A DNA stretch of 64,000 bases, taken from the NCBI GenBank assembly GCA_947085325.1, contig CAMTVY010000006.1, positions 62,001 through 126,000 on the forward strand, in the 5' to 3' direction. Below are positions 1 through 11,258 of the stretch, one piece after another; positions within the stretch are counted from its first letter, which is position 1; each line of letters starts with the position of its first letter. The DNA is from JAQBXX01 sp947085325 (GTDB lineage: Bacteria > Pseudomonadota > Gammaproteobacteria > SURF-13). The position numbers and the translations under genes are program-made. Under the pieces are notes generated by a model. The model was not told the DNA's origin, did no database searches, and was given only the letters and a program-made list of their open reading frames with translations.

Positions 1-390
1 CTTGATGTTGATACGCGAGAGATCTATCCCGAGGTCATCCGCCAGCACCTTGCGCATGGCTTCGATATGCGGCGCAAGCCTGGGTGTCTGCGCCACAATA
101 GTGCTGTCGATGTTTGAAATGCCCAGACTGTGTTCGCGCAGCAAGAGCACAATCTCTTGCAGCAACACACGGCTGTCAATGTCACGATAGCGGGCGTCAG
201 TATCCGGAAACATTCGACCGATGTCGCCCAGCCCTGCTGCGCCCAGCAATGCATCGCAAACCACATGAATCAGTACATCGCCGTCTGAATGCGCCGCCAG
301 CCCTTGCGCGTGCGGGATGACGACACCTCCCAGCACCAGCTTTCTACCCTCGGCGAATGCATGCGCATCGTACCCATAGCCAACTCTCAC
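1..390 (-). CDS. ispF: 2-C-methyl-D-erythritol 2,4-cyclodiphosphate synthase IspF (partial, 3' end off the window)
   Basis: MEP-pathway enzyme that converts 4-diphosphocytidyl-methylerythritol 2-phosphate to methylerythritol 2,4-cyclodiphosphate with release of CMP, in the cytosol. The first 130 residues are visible; the family is about 157-160 long, so roughly 30 C-terminal residues lie beyond the left edge. The start is a GTG giving VRVGYGYDAH; D8 and H10 plus H42 (within HSDGD and the following residues) fall where the family's divalent-metal ligands lie. The GTG overlaps the ispD stop codon as GTGA, so translational coupling with ispD is likely. It is the last visible gene of the long minus-strand cluster. 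Confidence 0.95.
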   Translation of the reverse strand, partial: MRVGYGYDAHAFAEGRKLVLGGVVIPHAQGLAAHSDGDVLIHVVCDALLGAAGLGDIGRMFPDTDARYRDIDSRVLLQEIVLLLREHSLGISNIDSTIVAQTPRLAPHIEAMRKVLADDLGIDLSRINIK

Positions 391-1127
391 TTTTCGTTCC
401 TCTGTTGGCTCAAATAAAATTCAGCGAGCGCCAGATCCTGCGGCTGTGTAATCTTGATATTATCACCCGCGCCCTGCACCATGAGAGGCACTGCACCGGT
501 TCGCTCCATCGCGGCGCACTCGTCTGTCACTGGCACCCGCTCAGCCAGCGCGCTCTTCAGTGCCGCACCCAGCGCGCCCAGCCGAAACACCTGCGGTGTC
601 AGGGCCCGCCATAACTGACTACGATCCAGCGTTGCCTTCACTTGGGATGCCGCACCTACGCGCTTGATCGTTTCATGCAACGGGAGGCCCAACAAACCAC
701 CTGCCACGTGTCCATTCAACGCTTGCAGCAGGCGGTCAATGTCATCCCGGCGGATACATGGGCGCACCGCATCGTGCACCAGCACCCAGTCTGTAGCCGA
801 TGCCACCTGTTCCAGCAGCTGGAGCGCGTTGAGCACAGATTGAAAGCGCTCGGCCCCGCCCTCCGCCACCAGCAAAGGCTTGCCATGGTCGGTGAGCCTG
901 GCTCTGATCACGGCAAAGTGACTATCGTTAGCGGCAACTGCCACGACAATGCCTGCTATCCTTTCATGATTGAGCAGGCGTTGCAGCGTATGCTCGATGA
1001 CCGTGCGGCCCGCAAGCGGCAGATACTGCTTCGGTAGCGCCGCGCCCATCCGTACGCCGCTACCGGCAGCAGGCACTACCGCCCAGCACCGGTGTTGTTC
1101 AGTCTGTATGCTGCTTGGCTGTCTCAC
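387..1127 (-). CDS. ispD: 2-C-methyl-D-erythritol 4-phosphate cytidylyltransferase IspD
   Basis: Transfers CMP from CTP to methylerythritol 4-phosphate, the third step of non-mevalonate isoprenoid synthesis. The 246-residue length is normal for the family (E. coli about 236). The nucleotide-binding loop PAAGSGVRMG followed by PKQYLPL is near residues 19-34, and the VLVHDAVRP motif lies mid-protein. The start is a GTG. Its stop overlaps the ispF start by four bases. Upstream lies ftsB, separated by about 25 bp. The order eno-ftsB-ispD-ispF is the usual gammaproteobacterial one. Confidence 0.95.
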   Translation of the reverse strand: MRQPSSIQTEQHRCWAVVPAAGSGVRMGAALPKQYLPLAGRTVIEHTLQRLLNHERIAGIVVAVAANDSHFAVIRARLTDHGKPLLVAEGGAERFQSVLNALQLLEQVASATDWVLVHDAVRPCIRRDDIDRLLQALNGHVAGGLLGLPLHETIKRVGAASQVKATLDRSQLWRALTPQVFRLGALGAALKSALAERVPVTDECAAMERTGAVPLMVQGAGDNIKITQPQDLALAEFYLSQQRNEK

Positions 1128-1152
1128 GTGTGGCGCAGGCCGTCAGCATCTG

Positions 1153-1425
1153 TTATTCGTGCACGACCTGGTAAAACGTCTCGTCCTTTTTAGTCATGCC
1201 GAGTTCGCTGCGGGCACGCTCCTCAATCGCTGCCAGGCCCTGCTTCAAATCATTTACTTCGGCCTCTAGCGCCTGATTGCGCTCCATGAGCATATGATTC
1301 TCCGCCTGCTGGGCATCGCGCTCCTGCCCTAGTTTCCAGGCATCGACAAGACTGCCGTTACCCATCCAGAGCGGGTATTGCAGCGCCAGCACCAGCGCCC
1401 CCAGCAGAACGATAACGATCTTCAC
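1153..1425 (-). CDS. ftsB: Cell division protein FtsB
   Basis: Small bitopic inner-membrane protein that joins FtsL and FtsQ in the divisome and relays activation to the septal synthase FtsWI. I chose the GTG at 1425, giving 90 residues beginning VKIVIVLLGALVLALQ, because it places the transmembrane helix (about residues 2-18) at the N-terminus as in known FtsB (E. coli 103 residues). The open frame extends 24 residues further up, but that extension is arginine- and histidine-rich and unlike FtsB. Residues about 30-70 form a heptad-like coiled coil (AENHMLMERNQALEAEV). The gene sits 16 bp downstream of eno. Confidence 0.9.
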   Translation of the reverse strand: MKIVIVLLGALVLALQYPLWMGNGSLVDAWKLGQERDAQQAENHMLMERNQALEAEVNDLKQGLAAIEERARSELGMTKKDETFYQVVHE

Positions 1426-1441
1426 AGTGCGTCTGTGGCCC

Positions 1442-2734
1442 TCATGATTGCAGGCTGCGAAATGCGGCACGCCCGGCATACTCCGCCTGCGCGCCAAGCT
1501 CCTCCTCGATCCGCAGCAGCTGATTATACTTCGCTACGCGATCTGAACGCGACATGGAACCGGCCTTGATCTGCCCCGCGCCCGTCGCCACTGCCAGGTC
1601 GGCGATGGTAGTGTCCTCGGTTTCACCGGAGCGGTGCGAGATCACTGCCGTGTAAGCGGCCTGTTTTGCCATGGCAATAGCGGCCAGCGTTTCGCTCAGT
1701 GTGCCAATCTGGTTTACCTTGATCAAGATCGAGTTGGCGATCTTTTTGGCAATGCCCTGCTCAAAAATCCGGGTATTAGTAACAAACAGGTCATCACCCA
1801 CCAGTTGCACGCGCGCGCCCAGATTACGGCTTAACAACGCCCACCCGTCCCAGTCAGTCTCTGCCATGCCGTCCTCAATGGTGAGGATGGGGTATTTGTC
1901 TACCCAGGCCGCAAGATAGCCGGCAAACTCGGCACTGGTAAGCCGCTTGTTTTCGGACGCCAGCACATAGTGGCCATCACGGTAAAATTCTGAGCTTGCG
2001 GCATCCAGACCGAGGTATACATCCTGTCCCGGCGTGTAACCGGCGCGTTCAATGCCTTCCAGTATCACCTGTATGGCGGCCTCGTTGGAGGCAAGATCAG
2101 GCGCGAACCCACCTTCGTCGCCCACCGCCGTGCTGAGCCCTTTGTCGTGCAGTACCTTTTTCAGGGCATGGAATATTTCGGCGCCACAGCGGATCGCCTC
2201 ACTCAAGCTCGGCATGCCCACAGGCAGAATCATGAACTCCTGCAGGTCCACGTTATTATCCGCATGCGCCCCGCCATTGATGATGTTCATCATCGGCACC
2301 GGCAGTATGAATTTTCCGCCCGCAGGCGGCGCAAGATATCTGTACAGTGGCTGACCTGCGGCGGCGGCGGCAGCGTGCGCGGCAGCGAGCGAGACGGCCA
2401 GAATTGCATTTGCGCCAAGCCGCGCCTTGTTCGGCGTACCGTCCAGCTCGCACATGATATTATCCAGCCGTGCCTGATCACTGGCCGGGACGCCTATCAG
2501 GGCCTGGCGCAAAACCGTATTCACATGCGCTACCGCCTGCAGCACGCCCTTGCCCCCGTAGCGGCTGGCATCATTGTCGCGCAGCTCAATGGCCTCTCGC
2601 GCACCGGTGGAAGCACCCGACGGCACTGCCGCCCTGCCGCGCACACCCGATTCCAGAATGACATCTGCTTCTACCGTGGGGTTACCGCGTGAATCAATCA
2701 CTTCACGTGCATGCACATCCTTGATTTTTACCAC
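1442..2734 (-). CDS. eno: Enolase
   Basis: Interconverts 2-phosphoglycerate and phosphoenolpyruvate in glycolysis and gluconeogenesis; in many gammaproteobacteria it is also an RNA degradosome partner. The start is the GTG at 2734, giving VVKIKDVHAREVIDSRGNPT and 430 residues (E. coli 432), with a purine-rich GGGAAGGG just upstream. A longer frame with an upstream ATG adds 32 residues not found in enolases. Seen motifs include GDEGGFAP, the IEDGMAE metal-ligand segment, ILIKVNQIGT with the catalytic lysine, and SHRSGETEDT near residue 370. The 123 bp between kdsA and eno may hold a promoter of its own, but I see no convincing -35/-10 pair. Confidence 0.97.
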   Translation of the reverse strand: MVKIKDVHAREVIDSRGNPTVEADVILESGVRGRAAVPSGASTGAREAIELRDNDASRYGGKGVLQAVAHVNTVLRQALIGVPASDQARLDNIMCELDGTPNKARLGANAILAVSLAAAHAAAAAAGQPLYRYLAPPAGGKFILPVPMMNIINGGAHADNNVDLQEFMILPVGMPSLSEAIRCGAEIFHALKKVLHDKGLSTAVGDEGGFAPDLASNEAAIQVILEGIERAGYTPGQDVYLGLDAASSEFYRDGHYVLASENKRLTSAEFAGYLAAWVDKYPILTIEDGMAETDWDGWALLSRNLGARVQLVGDDLFVTNTRIFEQGIAKKIANSILIKVNQIGTLSETLAAIAMAKQAAYTAVISHRSGETEDTTIADLAVATGAGQIKAGSMSRSDRVAKYNQLLRIEEELGAQAEYAGRAAFRSLQS

Positions 2735-2857
2735 CGCGCCCTTCCCATATAAATAAATTGTGTTAATCCATCCCGCAACAAACTGCTGGTCCGAAACCAT
2801 GGTCTCCCGGCAGAAGCTGCGCAACTGCATGCCACACAGCGCAAAACTTCAGCCTGC

Positions 2858-3690
2858 TTAAAGTTTATCCTCAATAAGACCGCGCGCCTTGGTGGTATGA
2901 TCCAACAGCATCAACGTCTCCAGTAACTCCTCCATGTGCGCCAGCGGCCAGGCATTGGGCCCATCACTCAGCGCCGTCTCCGGCGTGGGGTGGGTTTCCA
3001 TAAATACACCTGCAACTCCAGCCGCGACGGCGGCCCGCGCCAGCACCGGCACGAATTCGCGCTGCCCGCCGGAGCTCGTACCCTGCCCCCCGGGGAGTTG
3101 CACCGAATGCGTCGCATCAAACACCACCGGGCAACCTGTCGCCCGCATCACCGCGAGCGAGCGCATATCCGACACCAGATTATTGTAGCCAAACGACACC
3201 CCGCGCTCGCAGACCATGATTGCATGGTTACCGGCTTCACGTGCTTTCTCGACCACATTTTTCATGTCCCACGGCGCCAGAAACTGCCCTTTCTTGATAT
3301 TCACCGGCTTGCCCAGGCGCGCGACGCGCTGGATGAAATTGGTCTGGCGGCACAGAAACGCCGGGGTCTGCAACACATCCACCACCGCAGCGACTTCATC
3401 CAGCGGCGTATCCTCATGCACGTCAGTGAGTACCGGCACACCGAGCTGCTGCTTGACGTCTTGCAGGATGCGCAGGCCCTGCTCCAGGCCCGGGCCGCGA
3501 AAGCTCTTGCCGGAGGAGCGGTTCGCCTTGTCGAAGGACGATTTGTAAATAAAGGGAATGCCGAGCTTGGCGGTGATTTCCTTGAGGCGCCCCGCGCTCT
3601 CCAGCGCCAACGCGTGACTCTCAATCACGCATGGCCCGGCGATCAGAAACAGCGGGTGCTCCTGCCCCACCTCGAAACCGCACAATTTCA

Positions 3691-3691
<1 letters not shown>
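2858..3691 (-). CDS. kdsA: 3-deoxy-D-manno-octulosonate 8-phosphate synthase KdsA
   Basis: Condenses phosphoenolpyruvate with arabinose 5-phosphate to give KDO 8-phosphate, the committed step to the inner-core sugar of lipopolysaccharide. Length is 277 residues (E. coli 284). The N-terminus FLIAGPCVIES, the YKSSFDKANRSS segment, the GTSSGGQREFVP loop and the HPTPETALSDGPNA C-terminal motif are diagnostic. The ATG shares one base with the pyrG stop (TGATG), so the two are translationally coupled. Its presence beside eno (a PEP producer) and upstream of lipid A genes in the same cluster fits LPS synthesis. Confidence 0.97.
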
Positions 3692-5349
<1,658 letters not shown>

Positions 5350-5453
5350 GAAAACCCGGTGTTGACGGCGCCCAGAGAATGACGCCAGATGGGATTGCAG
5401 ACTACCAGAAAGCCGGGTTCCGCACAACGGAAAGAGGGCACTCCGGCACCTGA

Positions 5454-6848
5454 TCAAGCCTGATGCGAGATGAGCAACCCGTCTTCCCCGGCCCCGGCAT
5501 GGAACGGCTCGCAGCACCATAAAGCACCGACTGCGGCGAGATCGGCGCCCACATAAATCAATGGTATGCGGTCACGCTGCCAGGGCGGGATGGCGGCCTC
5601 CTGATACAGCTTTCTGAGTTCATGGCTATGGCCGCGCCCAACCGGGCGGCAGCGCTCGCCGCCATGGCGGAAGCGCACCGTGACATCTGCTGCGTCACAC
5701 AGCGCTGTCTTGAGTCCGCGGTCTTGCGCGGGCATCACACTGAGGGTACCGAGGCCGGCCGGGAGCGGCAATGGACGCCGCATGTCCCACGCCAGAACCC
5801 CCGCAGCGTCGTGCACCTGCAAGGGTGGCAGCGCATACATGAGGTCACGATAACGCCGCACCTCCACGCCCGGCCAGCGCACGCAGGGTACGCGATCACC
5901 CGCGACCGCCACCACATCATGCAGAATGTGCTCGATGTGGGCAGCCGATGGCAGCGGCAGATTCAGCTGCCTGAACCAGATCCGCAGCGCGTTGCGCTGA
6001 CGCGGCGGCTCCAGGGTTTTCAGTCGCGTCACGGAAAGCCCACCGGACTCACCCGCCACCTGCGCAAGATCGCCCTGCGCCATGGCGTCCAGCAGCCAGG
6101 CAGCGTCTGCCGCATGCCGTGCGCTACGTGCCAGCATACTGCTGGCAGCAGGCCAGCGCGCCGCCAGCCGCGGCATGATTTCATGCCGCACATAGTTACG
6201 GTCGAAGCAGGTTGCAGCATTGCTCGGGTCTTCGATCCAGGTGAGATGCTGTGCAACGGCATACTGGTGCAGTTGAGCGTGCGTAAACTCCAGCAATGGC
6301 CGCAGATGCATGCCCGCGCCGAATGCGGCCGACACCGGCATCGCCGCCAGGCCATGCGGCCCTGAGCCGCGCAGCAGTTGCAGCAGCAGGGTCTCGGCCT
6401 GATCGTCGCGGTGGTGTGCCGTAAGCAGGGCATCACCCGGCTGCATCATGCCAGCCAGCGCCTGATAGCGTGCATGGCGTGCCGCCGCCTCCGGACTCTC
6501 GCCCACGGCTGGAGCGGCATTGACGTGCAGTACATGACAGGGAATCTGCAACGCCGCGCATATCCGGGTGCAGTGTTCCGCCCACTGCTGTGCATGGGAT
6601 TGCAGCGCATGATTGACGTGTATCGCCTGCACGACAATACCCGACTGATGCTGGCGCAGGCTTGCCATGCCGTGCAGCAGCACGTGTGAATCCAGCCCGC
6701 CGCTGTAAGCCACCCAGCAGCGTGCTGCGGAGTGGCGCCCCAGCTGTGTGCGCAGGTGCGAAACCAGTGATGCCGAGTGCCGTGAGGCCACCGCAGAAAT
6801 TGTCTGATTGCCGCGTGGCTTCAGGTGACTACTCCTGATAGGCTCCAA
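5454..6848 (-). CDS. tilS: tRNA(Ile)-lysidine synthase TilS
   Basis: ATP-dependent ligase that converts C34 of the CAU-anticodon tRNA-Ile to lysidine, so that it reads AUA. The N-type ATP pyrophosphatase P-loop SGGLDSHVLL is near residues 49-58, followed by HVNHALQSHAQQW and the AHHRDDQAETLLLQLLRG segment. The C-terminal substrate-binding domain contains VRFRHGGERCRP. The 464-residue frame starts with TTG and overlaps accA by 20 bp; no ATG is available. A GTG at 6791 (445 residues) is an alternative, and an AGGAG near 6837-6833 precedes neither at ideal spacing, so the start is uncertain. Confidence 0.93.
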   Translation of the reverse strand: MEPIRSSHLKPRGNQTISAVASRHSASLVSHLRTQLGRHSAARCWVAYSGGLDSHVLLHGMASLRQHQSGIVVQAIHVNHALQSHAQQWAEHCTRICAALQIPCHVLHVNAAPAVGESPEAAARHARYQALAGMMQPGDALLTAHHRDDQAETLLLQLLRGSGPHGLAAMPVSAAFGAGMHLRPLLEFTHAQLHQYAVAQHLTWIEDPSNAATCFDRNYVRHEIMPRLAARWPAASSMLARSARHAADAAWLLDAMAQGDLAQVAGESGGLSVTRLKTLEPPRQRNALRIWFRQLNLPLPSAAHIEHILHDVVAVAGDRVPCVRWPGVEVRRYRDLMYALPPLQVHDAAGVLAWDMRRPLPLPAGLGTLSVMPAQDRGLKTALCDAADVTVRFRHGGERCRPVGRGHSHELRKLYQEAAIPPWQRDRIPLIYVGADLAAVGALWCCEPFHAGAGEDGLLISHQA

Positions 6849-7785
6849 AGCGCATCAAGCGTTCATAGCGCGTGCCCAGGAGTCTCTCCACCGGCATATT
6901 CTCCAGCTGACCGAGACTGTCCAGCAAGGCGCGCTTGATTTCACGCGCCATGGCGGCGACATCCCGGTGCGCGCCGCCCAACGGCTCCGGCACCACTTCG
7001 TCCACCAGGCCCAGCTTTTCCAGACGATCAGAGGTAATGCCCATGATTTCGGCGGCCTCGGGCGCCTTGGCGGCACTCTTCCAGAGGATGGAGGCGCAGC
7101 CTTCCGGCGAGATGACGGCGTAGGTGCTGTATTGCAGCATCATGACATGGTCGCCGACACCGATGGCCAGCGCGCCGCCGGAGCCGCCTTCGCCCGTCAC
7201 GGTGCAGATGATCGGCGTTTGCAGCGTACTCATGGCCATCAGGTTACGGGCAATGGCCTCGCTCTGGCCGCGCTCTTCCGCGCCCACGCCCGGATAGGCG
7301 CCGGGGGTGTCGATGAAGGTGAAGATCGGCAAGCGGAAGCGCTCCGCCATTTGCATCAGACGCAGCGCCTTGCGGTAGCCCTCCGGGCGCGGCATGCCGA
7401 AGTTGCGCCGCACTTTTTCCTTGGTATCCACACCCTTGACGGTGCCGATCAGCATGACCGGCCGCCCTTCCAGCCGTGCCACACCGCCTACGACAGCCGC
7501 ATCATCGCCGAAGCAGCGGTCGCCATGCAGTTCCTCGAAATCAGTAAAAATGCGCTCCACATAGTGCGGCATCTGGGGCCGTTGCGGGTGGCGTGCGATC
7601 TGTGAAATCTGCCAGGATGTCAGTGACGCAAAGATGGATTCGGTGAGTTTGCGGCTCTTGGCCTCGATGCGGAGGATTTCATCGCTGAGGTTGACCGCGT
7701 TGTCACTGTCAACATAACGCAGCTCGTCAATCTTGGCTTCAAGCTCGGCGATCGGCTGTTCAAAATCGAGAAAGTTGAGCTTCAT
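6829..7785 (-). CDS. accA: Acetyl-CoA carboxylase carboxyltransferase subunit alpha AccA
   Basis: With AccD it transfers the carboxyl group from carboxybiotin to acetyl-CoA, giving malonyl-CoA, the first step of fatty acid synthesis. Its 318 residues match the family (E. coli 319). The N-terminal helix MKLNFLDFEQPIAELEAKI, the HPQRPQMPHYVERIF segment, the oxyanion-hole region TPGAYPGVGAEERGQ and the GEGGSGGALAIGVGD loop are all present. It follows dnaE by 17 bp and runs into tilS, the same order as in E. coli and Pseudomonas. Confidence 0.97.
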   Translation of the reverse strand: MKLNFLDFEQPIAELEAKIDELRYVDSDNAVNLSDEILRIEAKSRKLTESIFASLTSWQISQIARHPQRPQMPHYVERIFTDFEELHGDRCFGDDAAVVGGVARLEGRPVMLIGTVKGVDTKEKVRRNFGMPRPEGYRKALRLMQMAERFRLPIFTFIDTPGAYPGVGAEERGQSEAIARNLMAMSTLQTPIICTVTGEGGSGGALAIGVGDHVMMLQYSTYAVISPEGCASILWKSAAKAPEAAEIMGITSDRLEKLGLVDEVVPEPLGGAHRDVAAMAREIKRALLDSLGQLENMPVERLLGTRYERLMRFGAYQE

Positions 7786-7802
7786 GGACAGACGTCGCGC
7801 CT

Positions 7803-10800
7803 CTATGCAGCCGGGTGGTTATATACTACCTTGACGTGATCTTTCCCCACCAGCCCTTCGAGGCGGTGCAGCAGTTCATCCGTGGGATGTACGCGCCATT
7901 CCTCGCCAAGCGCAAGGTCGGCATCGATCCTGCTGCCATTATACGCATTACGGTAACTTATCCATACCGGGCAGCCACCGTTGCGGAATGGCGCCAGCAG
8001 CTCTGAAAGCTGGGCAGCAATGCCATTGTCTCCCCGGAGTGACTCGAGATCGATCACCAGCCGCTGCGCATGGCGCTCACGCGCCTGGTTAATGTCAGCG
8101 ATACGCAGCGCACTCATCTTGTAGTTGCCCGTGTATTCATCCAGACTGACCTCGCCTTCGATTACCAGCAGCTTGTCCTTGGCAAGCAACTCGCGGTGGC
8201 GCTGGTACACGTCGGCAAACACCGCAATCTCGACCCGCGCACTGCGGTCGTCCAGGGTAATGAACGCCATCCGCTCGCCGCGACGGTTATTCATCACCCG
8301 GAGTGCCACCACCAAGCCGCCTACCGTAACGCTCTGGCCCTGTACCGGCCTGATGTCCGCCAGCGTGCAACTGGTAATGCTCGCCAGCTCTGCCCGATAA
8401 CGCTCCACCGGGTGGCCGGTGAGATACAGCCCGAGCGTCTCTTTCTCATGCTGCAGACGCTCTCCCTCGCTCCATTCCTCCACAGTCACAAACTGCAGGG
8501 TTTCAGGTGTGCGCCGTGCGCCTGCGCCGAACAGGTCGTCCTGCCCGGCGATACGATCGCGCAATTCACGCTCCGCAGCATTCAGCGCCAGCGGCAGGGT
8601 TGCAAACAGCGTGGCACGCCCAAGCCCCAGCGCATCCAGCGCGCCGGAACGGATCAGCGCCTCCAGCACGCGCCGGTTGGCCTTGCGCATGTCGATGCGG
8701 CGGCAGAAATCAAACAGGTCAAGGAATTTTCCCTCCTTGCCGCGGTTTTCCAGCACGCCTTCAATGGCTGCCGCGCCCACGCCCTTGATTGCGCCCAGCC
8801 CGTACAACAGCGTGCCGTCGTCATGCACGGTGAAGGCATGGTCGCAGCGATTGATATCGGGCGGCACGATGGTGAGATTCATGGCCCGACATTCGTCCAT
8901 CAGGGCCACGATCTTGTCGGTATTGTCCATATCGGCCGACAATACCGCCGCCATAAATGCCGCCGGGTAATGCGCCTTGAGCCAGGCCGTCTGGTAGGCG
9001 ATCAGGGCATACGCCACGGAATGCGATTTATTGAAGCCGTAGTCTGCGAACTTTTCCATCAAATCGAAGATGTGAGTCGCCGCAGCTGGCTTGACGCCGT
9101 GCGCTGACGCGCCCTGCATGAAGATGTCGCGCTGCTTGGCCATTTCGGCCGGCTTCTTTTTGCCCATCGCACGCCGCAGCATATCCGCAGCGCCGAGTGT
9201 ATACCCCGCCAGCACCTGCGCAATCTGCATCACCTGCTCCTGATACAGGATCACGCCGTAGGTCGGCTTGAGTATCGGCACCAGATCGGGGTGCGGGTAC
9301 TCCACCCGTGCCTTGCCGTGCTTGCGGTTGATAAAGTCATCCACCATGCCGGACTGTAGTGGGCCGGGCCGGAACAATGCCACCAGAGCCACGATTTCGT
9401 CAAACCGGTCAGGCTGCAGCCGCTTGATGAGGTCGCGCATGCCACGTGATTCCAGCTGGAATACGGCGCTGGTGGCACAGGACTTCAGCAGATCAAACGT
9501 GGCCTTGTCGTCCAGCACCAGCCGGGCGATATCAACCTCGACGCCGCGCCGGCGCAGATTCTTCACTGTCCAGTCAATGATGGTGAGTGTGCGCAAGCCG
9601 AGAAAATCGAACTTGACCAGCCCGACGGCCTCGATATCGTCCTTGTCGAACTGGGTCACGCAGACCTCCGCCCCCTGCTCACAATACAGCGGCGTAAAGT
9701 CGGTGAGCGCAGAAGGCGCAATCACCAGTCCGCCTGCGTGTTTGCCTGCGTTGCGGGTGATGCCTTCGAGTTTACGCGCAAGGTCGATCAGGGTGCGTGC
9801 TTCATCTTCGTTTTCACACCGCTCACGCAGGGCCGGCTCCTGCTTGAGCGCGCCCTCCAGCGTAATGCCCAGCTCAAACGGGATCAGCTTGGCGATGGTA
9901 TCGACATAGCCGTAGGGCAAACCCAGCACGCGGCCCACGTCGCGCACCACCGCCTTTGCCGCCATGCTGCCGTAGGTGATGATTTGCGATACGCGTTCGC
10001 GCCCGTAGCGCCGGGCCACATAGTCAATTACCTCATCGCGGCGCTCCATGCAGAAATCAATATCAAAGTCCGGCAACGAGATACGCTCCGGATTAAGAAA
10101 GCGCTCAAACAACAGTCCGTGATAGATCGGGTCAACATCTGTAATGCCCAGCACATAGGCGACCAGCGAACCCGCCCCCGAACCACGCCCGGGCCCCACA
10201 GGGATGCCGCTATCCTTGGCCCAGCGTATAAAGTCCGCCACGATCAGGAAGTAGCCCGCGAAACCCATCCGGTTGATGACGTCGAGCTCGGTCGCAAGCC
10301 GGGCCTGGTAGTCATCGGCAGGCACAGTGGCCGCCTGCGGCAAGGCCGCCAGCCGTAGCTGCAACCCTCGCTGGGCCTCCGCATGCAGATAGTGCTCAAG
10401 CGTAACACCAGCCGGCACCGGGAAATCGGGCATATAATTTTCGCCCAATCGCAGGCCGAGATTGCAGCGGCGCGTGATTTCCAGCGTGTTCTCCAGCGCC
10501 TCCGGCAGATCGGAAAACAGCTCCATCATTTCCTCGGCACTGCGCAGATACTGCTGCTCGGTGTAATGACGTGGCCGACGCGGATCGGCCAGGGTACGGC
10601 CTTCATGGATGCAGGCGCGCGCCTCATGCGCCTCAAAATCGTCCCGCGCCAGAAAGCGTACGTCATTGGTGGCCACTACCGGGGTCTGCGTCGCCAGCGC
10701 GAGTTGCACCGTTGCATGCAGGCAGTCTTCCTCGCCTTCGCGCCCGGTACGGCTCAGTTCGAGATAAAAGCGTCCCGGAAACAGCTCCAGCCATTCCCGC

Positions 10801-11258
10801 AGCAGCTCTTGCGCCCGGGTGTGTTGCTGCGCCAGCAGCGCCTGGCCGATGTCCCCTGCATGTCCGCCGGAGAGTGCTATCAAGCCCTCGCTCGCGCCGG
10901 TAAACCATTCCTTCTGCAGCGTGGGCGCGCCCTGCTGTTGGCCTTCGGTATAGCTGCGCGTGACGAGGCGCGTGAGATTGCGGTAACCGCACTCATTTTG
11001 GCACAGCAGCACGAGCCGTCCCGGTACCGTATTTCCGCTGCGCCGCACCCACACATCCACACCGATAATCGGCTTGATGCCGGCCTGCATCGCCGCACGG
11101 TAGAACTTTACCATCGCGAACAGATTGCACTGATCGGTCAGCGCTACCGCCGGCATGCCGCTTGCGCGCAAGGCCTGCATCAAGGGCTCAATGCGTACGG
11201 TTCCATCGATCAGCGAATATTCGGTATGCAGCCGCAAATGAACAAAGCCAGCTTTCAT
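7803..11258 (-). CDS. dnaE: DNA polymerase III subunit alpha DnaE
   Basis: Catalytic subunit of the replicative polymerase. The ATG at 11258 gives MKAGFVHLRLHTEYSLIDG and 1151 residues (E. coli 1160); a frame extending 21 residues upstream would overlap rnhB deeply and is rejected. Domains in order: PHP (about 1-280), palm with PVGPGRGSGAGSLVAY and the catalytic aspartates of PDFDIDFCMERR, fingers, a helix-hairpin-helix region (GLGAIKGVGAAAIEGV), and a C-terminal OB-fold (VTVGGLVVALRVMNN). GQDDLFG, near residue 925, matches the internal beta-clamp-binding motif. The start overlaps the rnhB stop by 4 bp (ATGA). Confidence 0.98.
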   Translation of the reverse strand: MKAGFVHLRLHTEYSLIDGTVRIEPLMQALRASGMPAVALTDQCNLFAMVKFYRAAMQAGIKPIIGVDVWVRRSGNTVPGRLVLLCQNECGYRNLTRLVTRSYTEGQQQGAPTLQKEWFTGASEGLIALSGGHAGDIGQALLAQQHTRAQELLREWLELFPGRFYLELSRTGREGEEDCLHATVQLALATQTPVVATNDVRFLARDDFEAHEARACIHEGRTLADPRRPRHYTEQQYLRSAEEMMELFSDLPEALENTLEITRRCNLGLRLGENYMPDFPVPAGVTLEHYLHAEAQRGLQLRLAALPQAATVPADDYQARLATELDVINRMGFAGYFLIVADFIRWAKDSGIPVGPGRGSGAGSLVAYVLGITDVDPIYHGLLFERFLNPERISLPDFDIDFCMERRDEVIDYVARRYGRERVSQIITYGSMAAKAVVRDVGRVLGLPYGYVDTIAKLIPFELGITLEGALKQEPALRERCENEDEARTLIDLARKLEGITRNAGKHAGGLVIAPSALTDFTPLYCEQGAEVCVTQFDKDDIEAVGLVKFDFLGLRTLTIIDWTVKNLRRRGVEVDIARLVLDDKATFDLLKSCATSAVFQLESRGMRDLIKRLQPDRFDEIVALVALFRPGPLQSGMVDDFINRKHGKARVEYPHPDLVPILKPTYGVILYQEQVMQIAQVLAGYTLGAADMLRRAMGKKKPAEMAKQRDIFMQGASAHGVKPAAATHIFDLMEKFADYGFNKSHSVAYALIAYQTAWLKAHYPAAFMAAVLSADMDNTDKIVALMDECRAMNLTIVPPDINRCDHAFTVHDDGTLLYGLGAIKGVGAAAIEGVLENRGKEGKFLDLFDFCRRIDMRKANRRVLEALIRSGALDALGLGRATLFATLPLALNAAERELRDRIAGQDDLFGAGARRTPETLQFVTVEEWSEGERLQHEKETLGLYLTGHPVERYRAELASITSCTLADIRPVQGQSVTVGGLVVALRVMNNRRGERMAFITLDDRSARVEIAVFADVYQRHRELLAKDKLLVIEGEVSLDEYTGNYKMSALRIADINQARERHAQRLVIDLESLRGDNGIAAQLSELLAPFRNGGCPVWISYRNAYNGSRIDADLALGEEWRVHPTDELLHRLEGLVGKDHVKVVYNHPAA

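Noticed and set aside
8070..9107. Open frame of 345 codons antisense to dnaE
   Set aside because: Histidine- and glutamine-rich composition typical of an antisense shadow; dnaE motifs are unambiguous on the minus strand.
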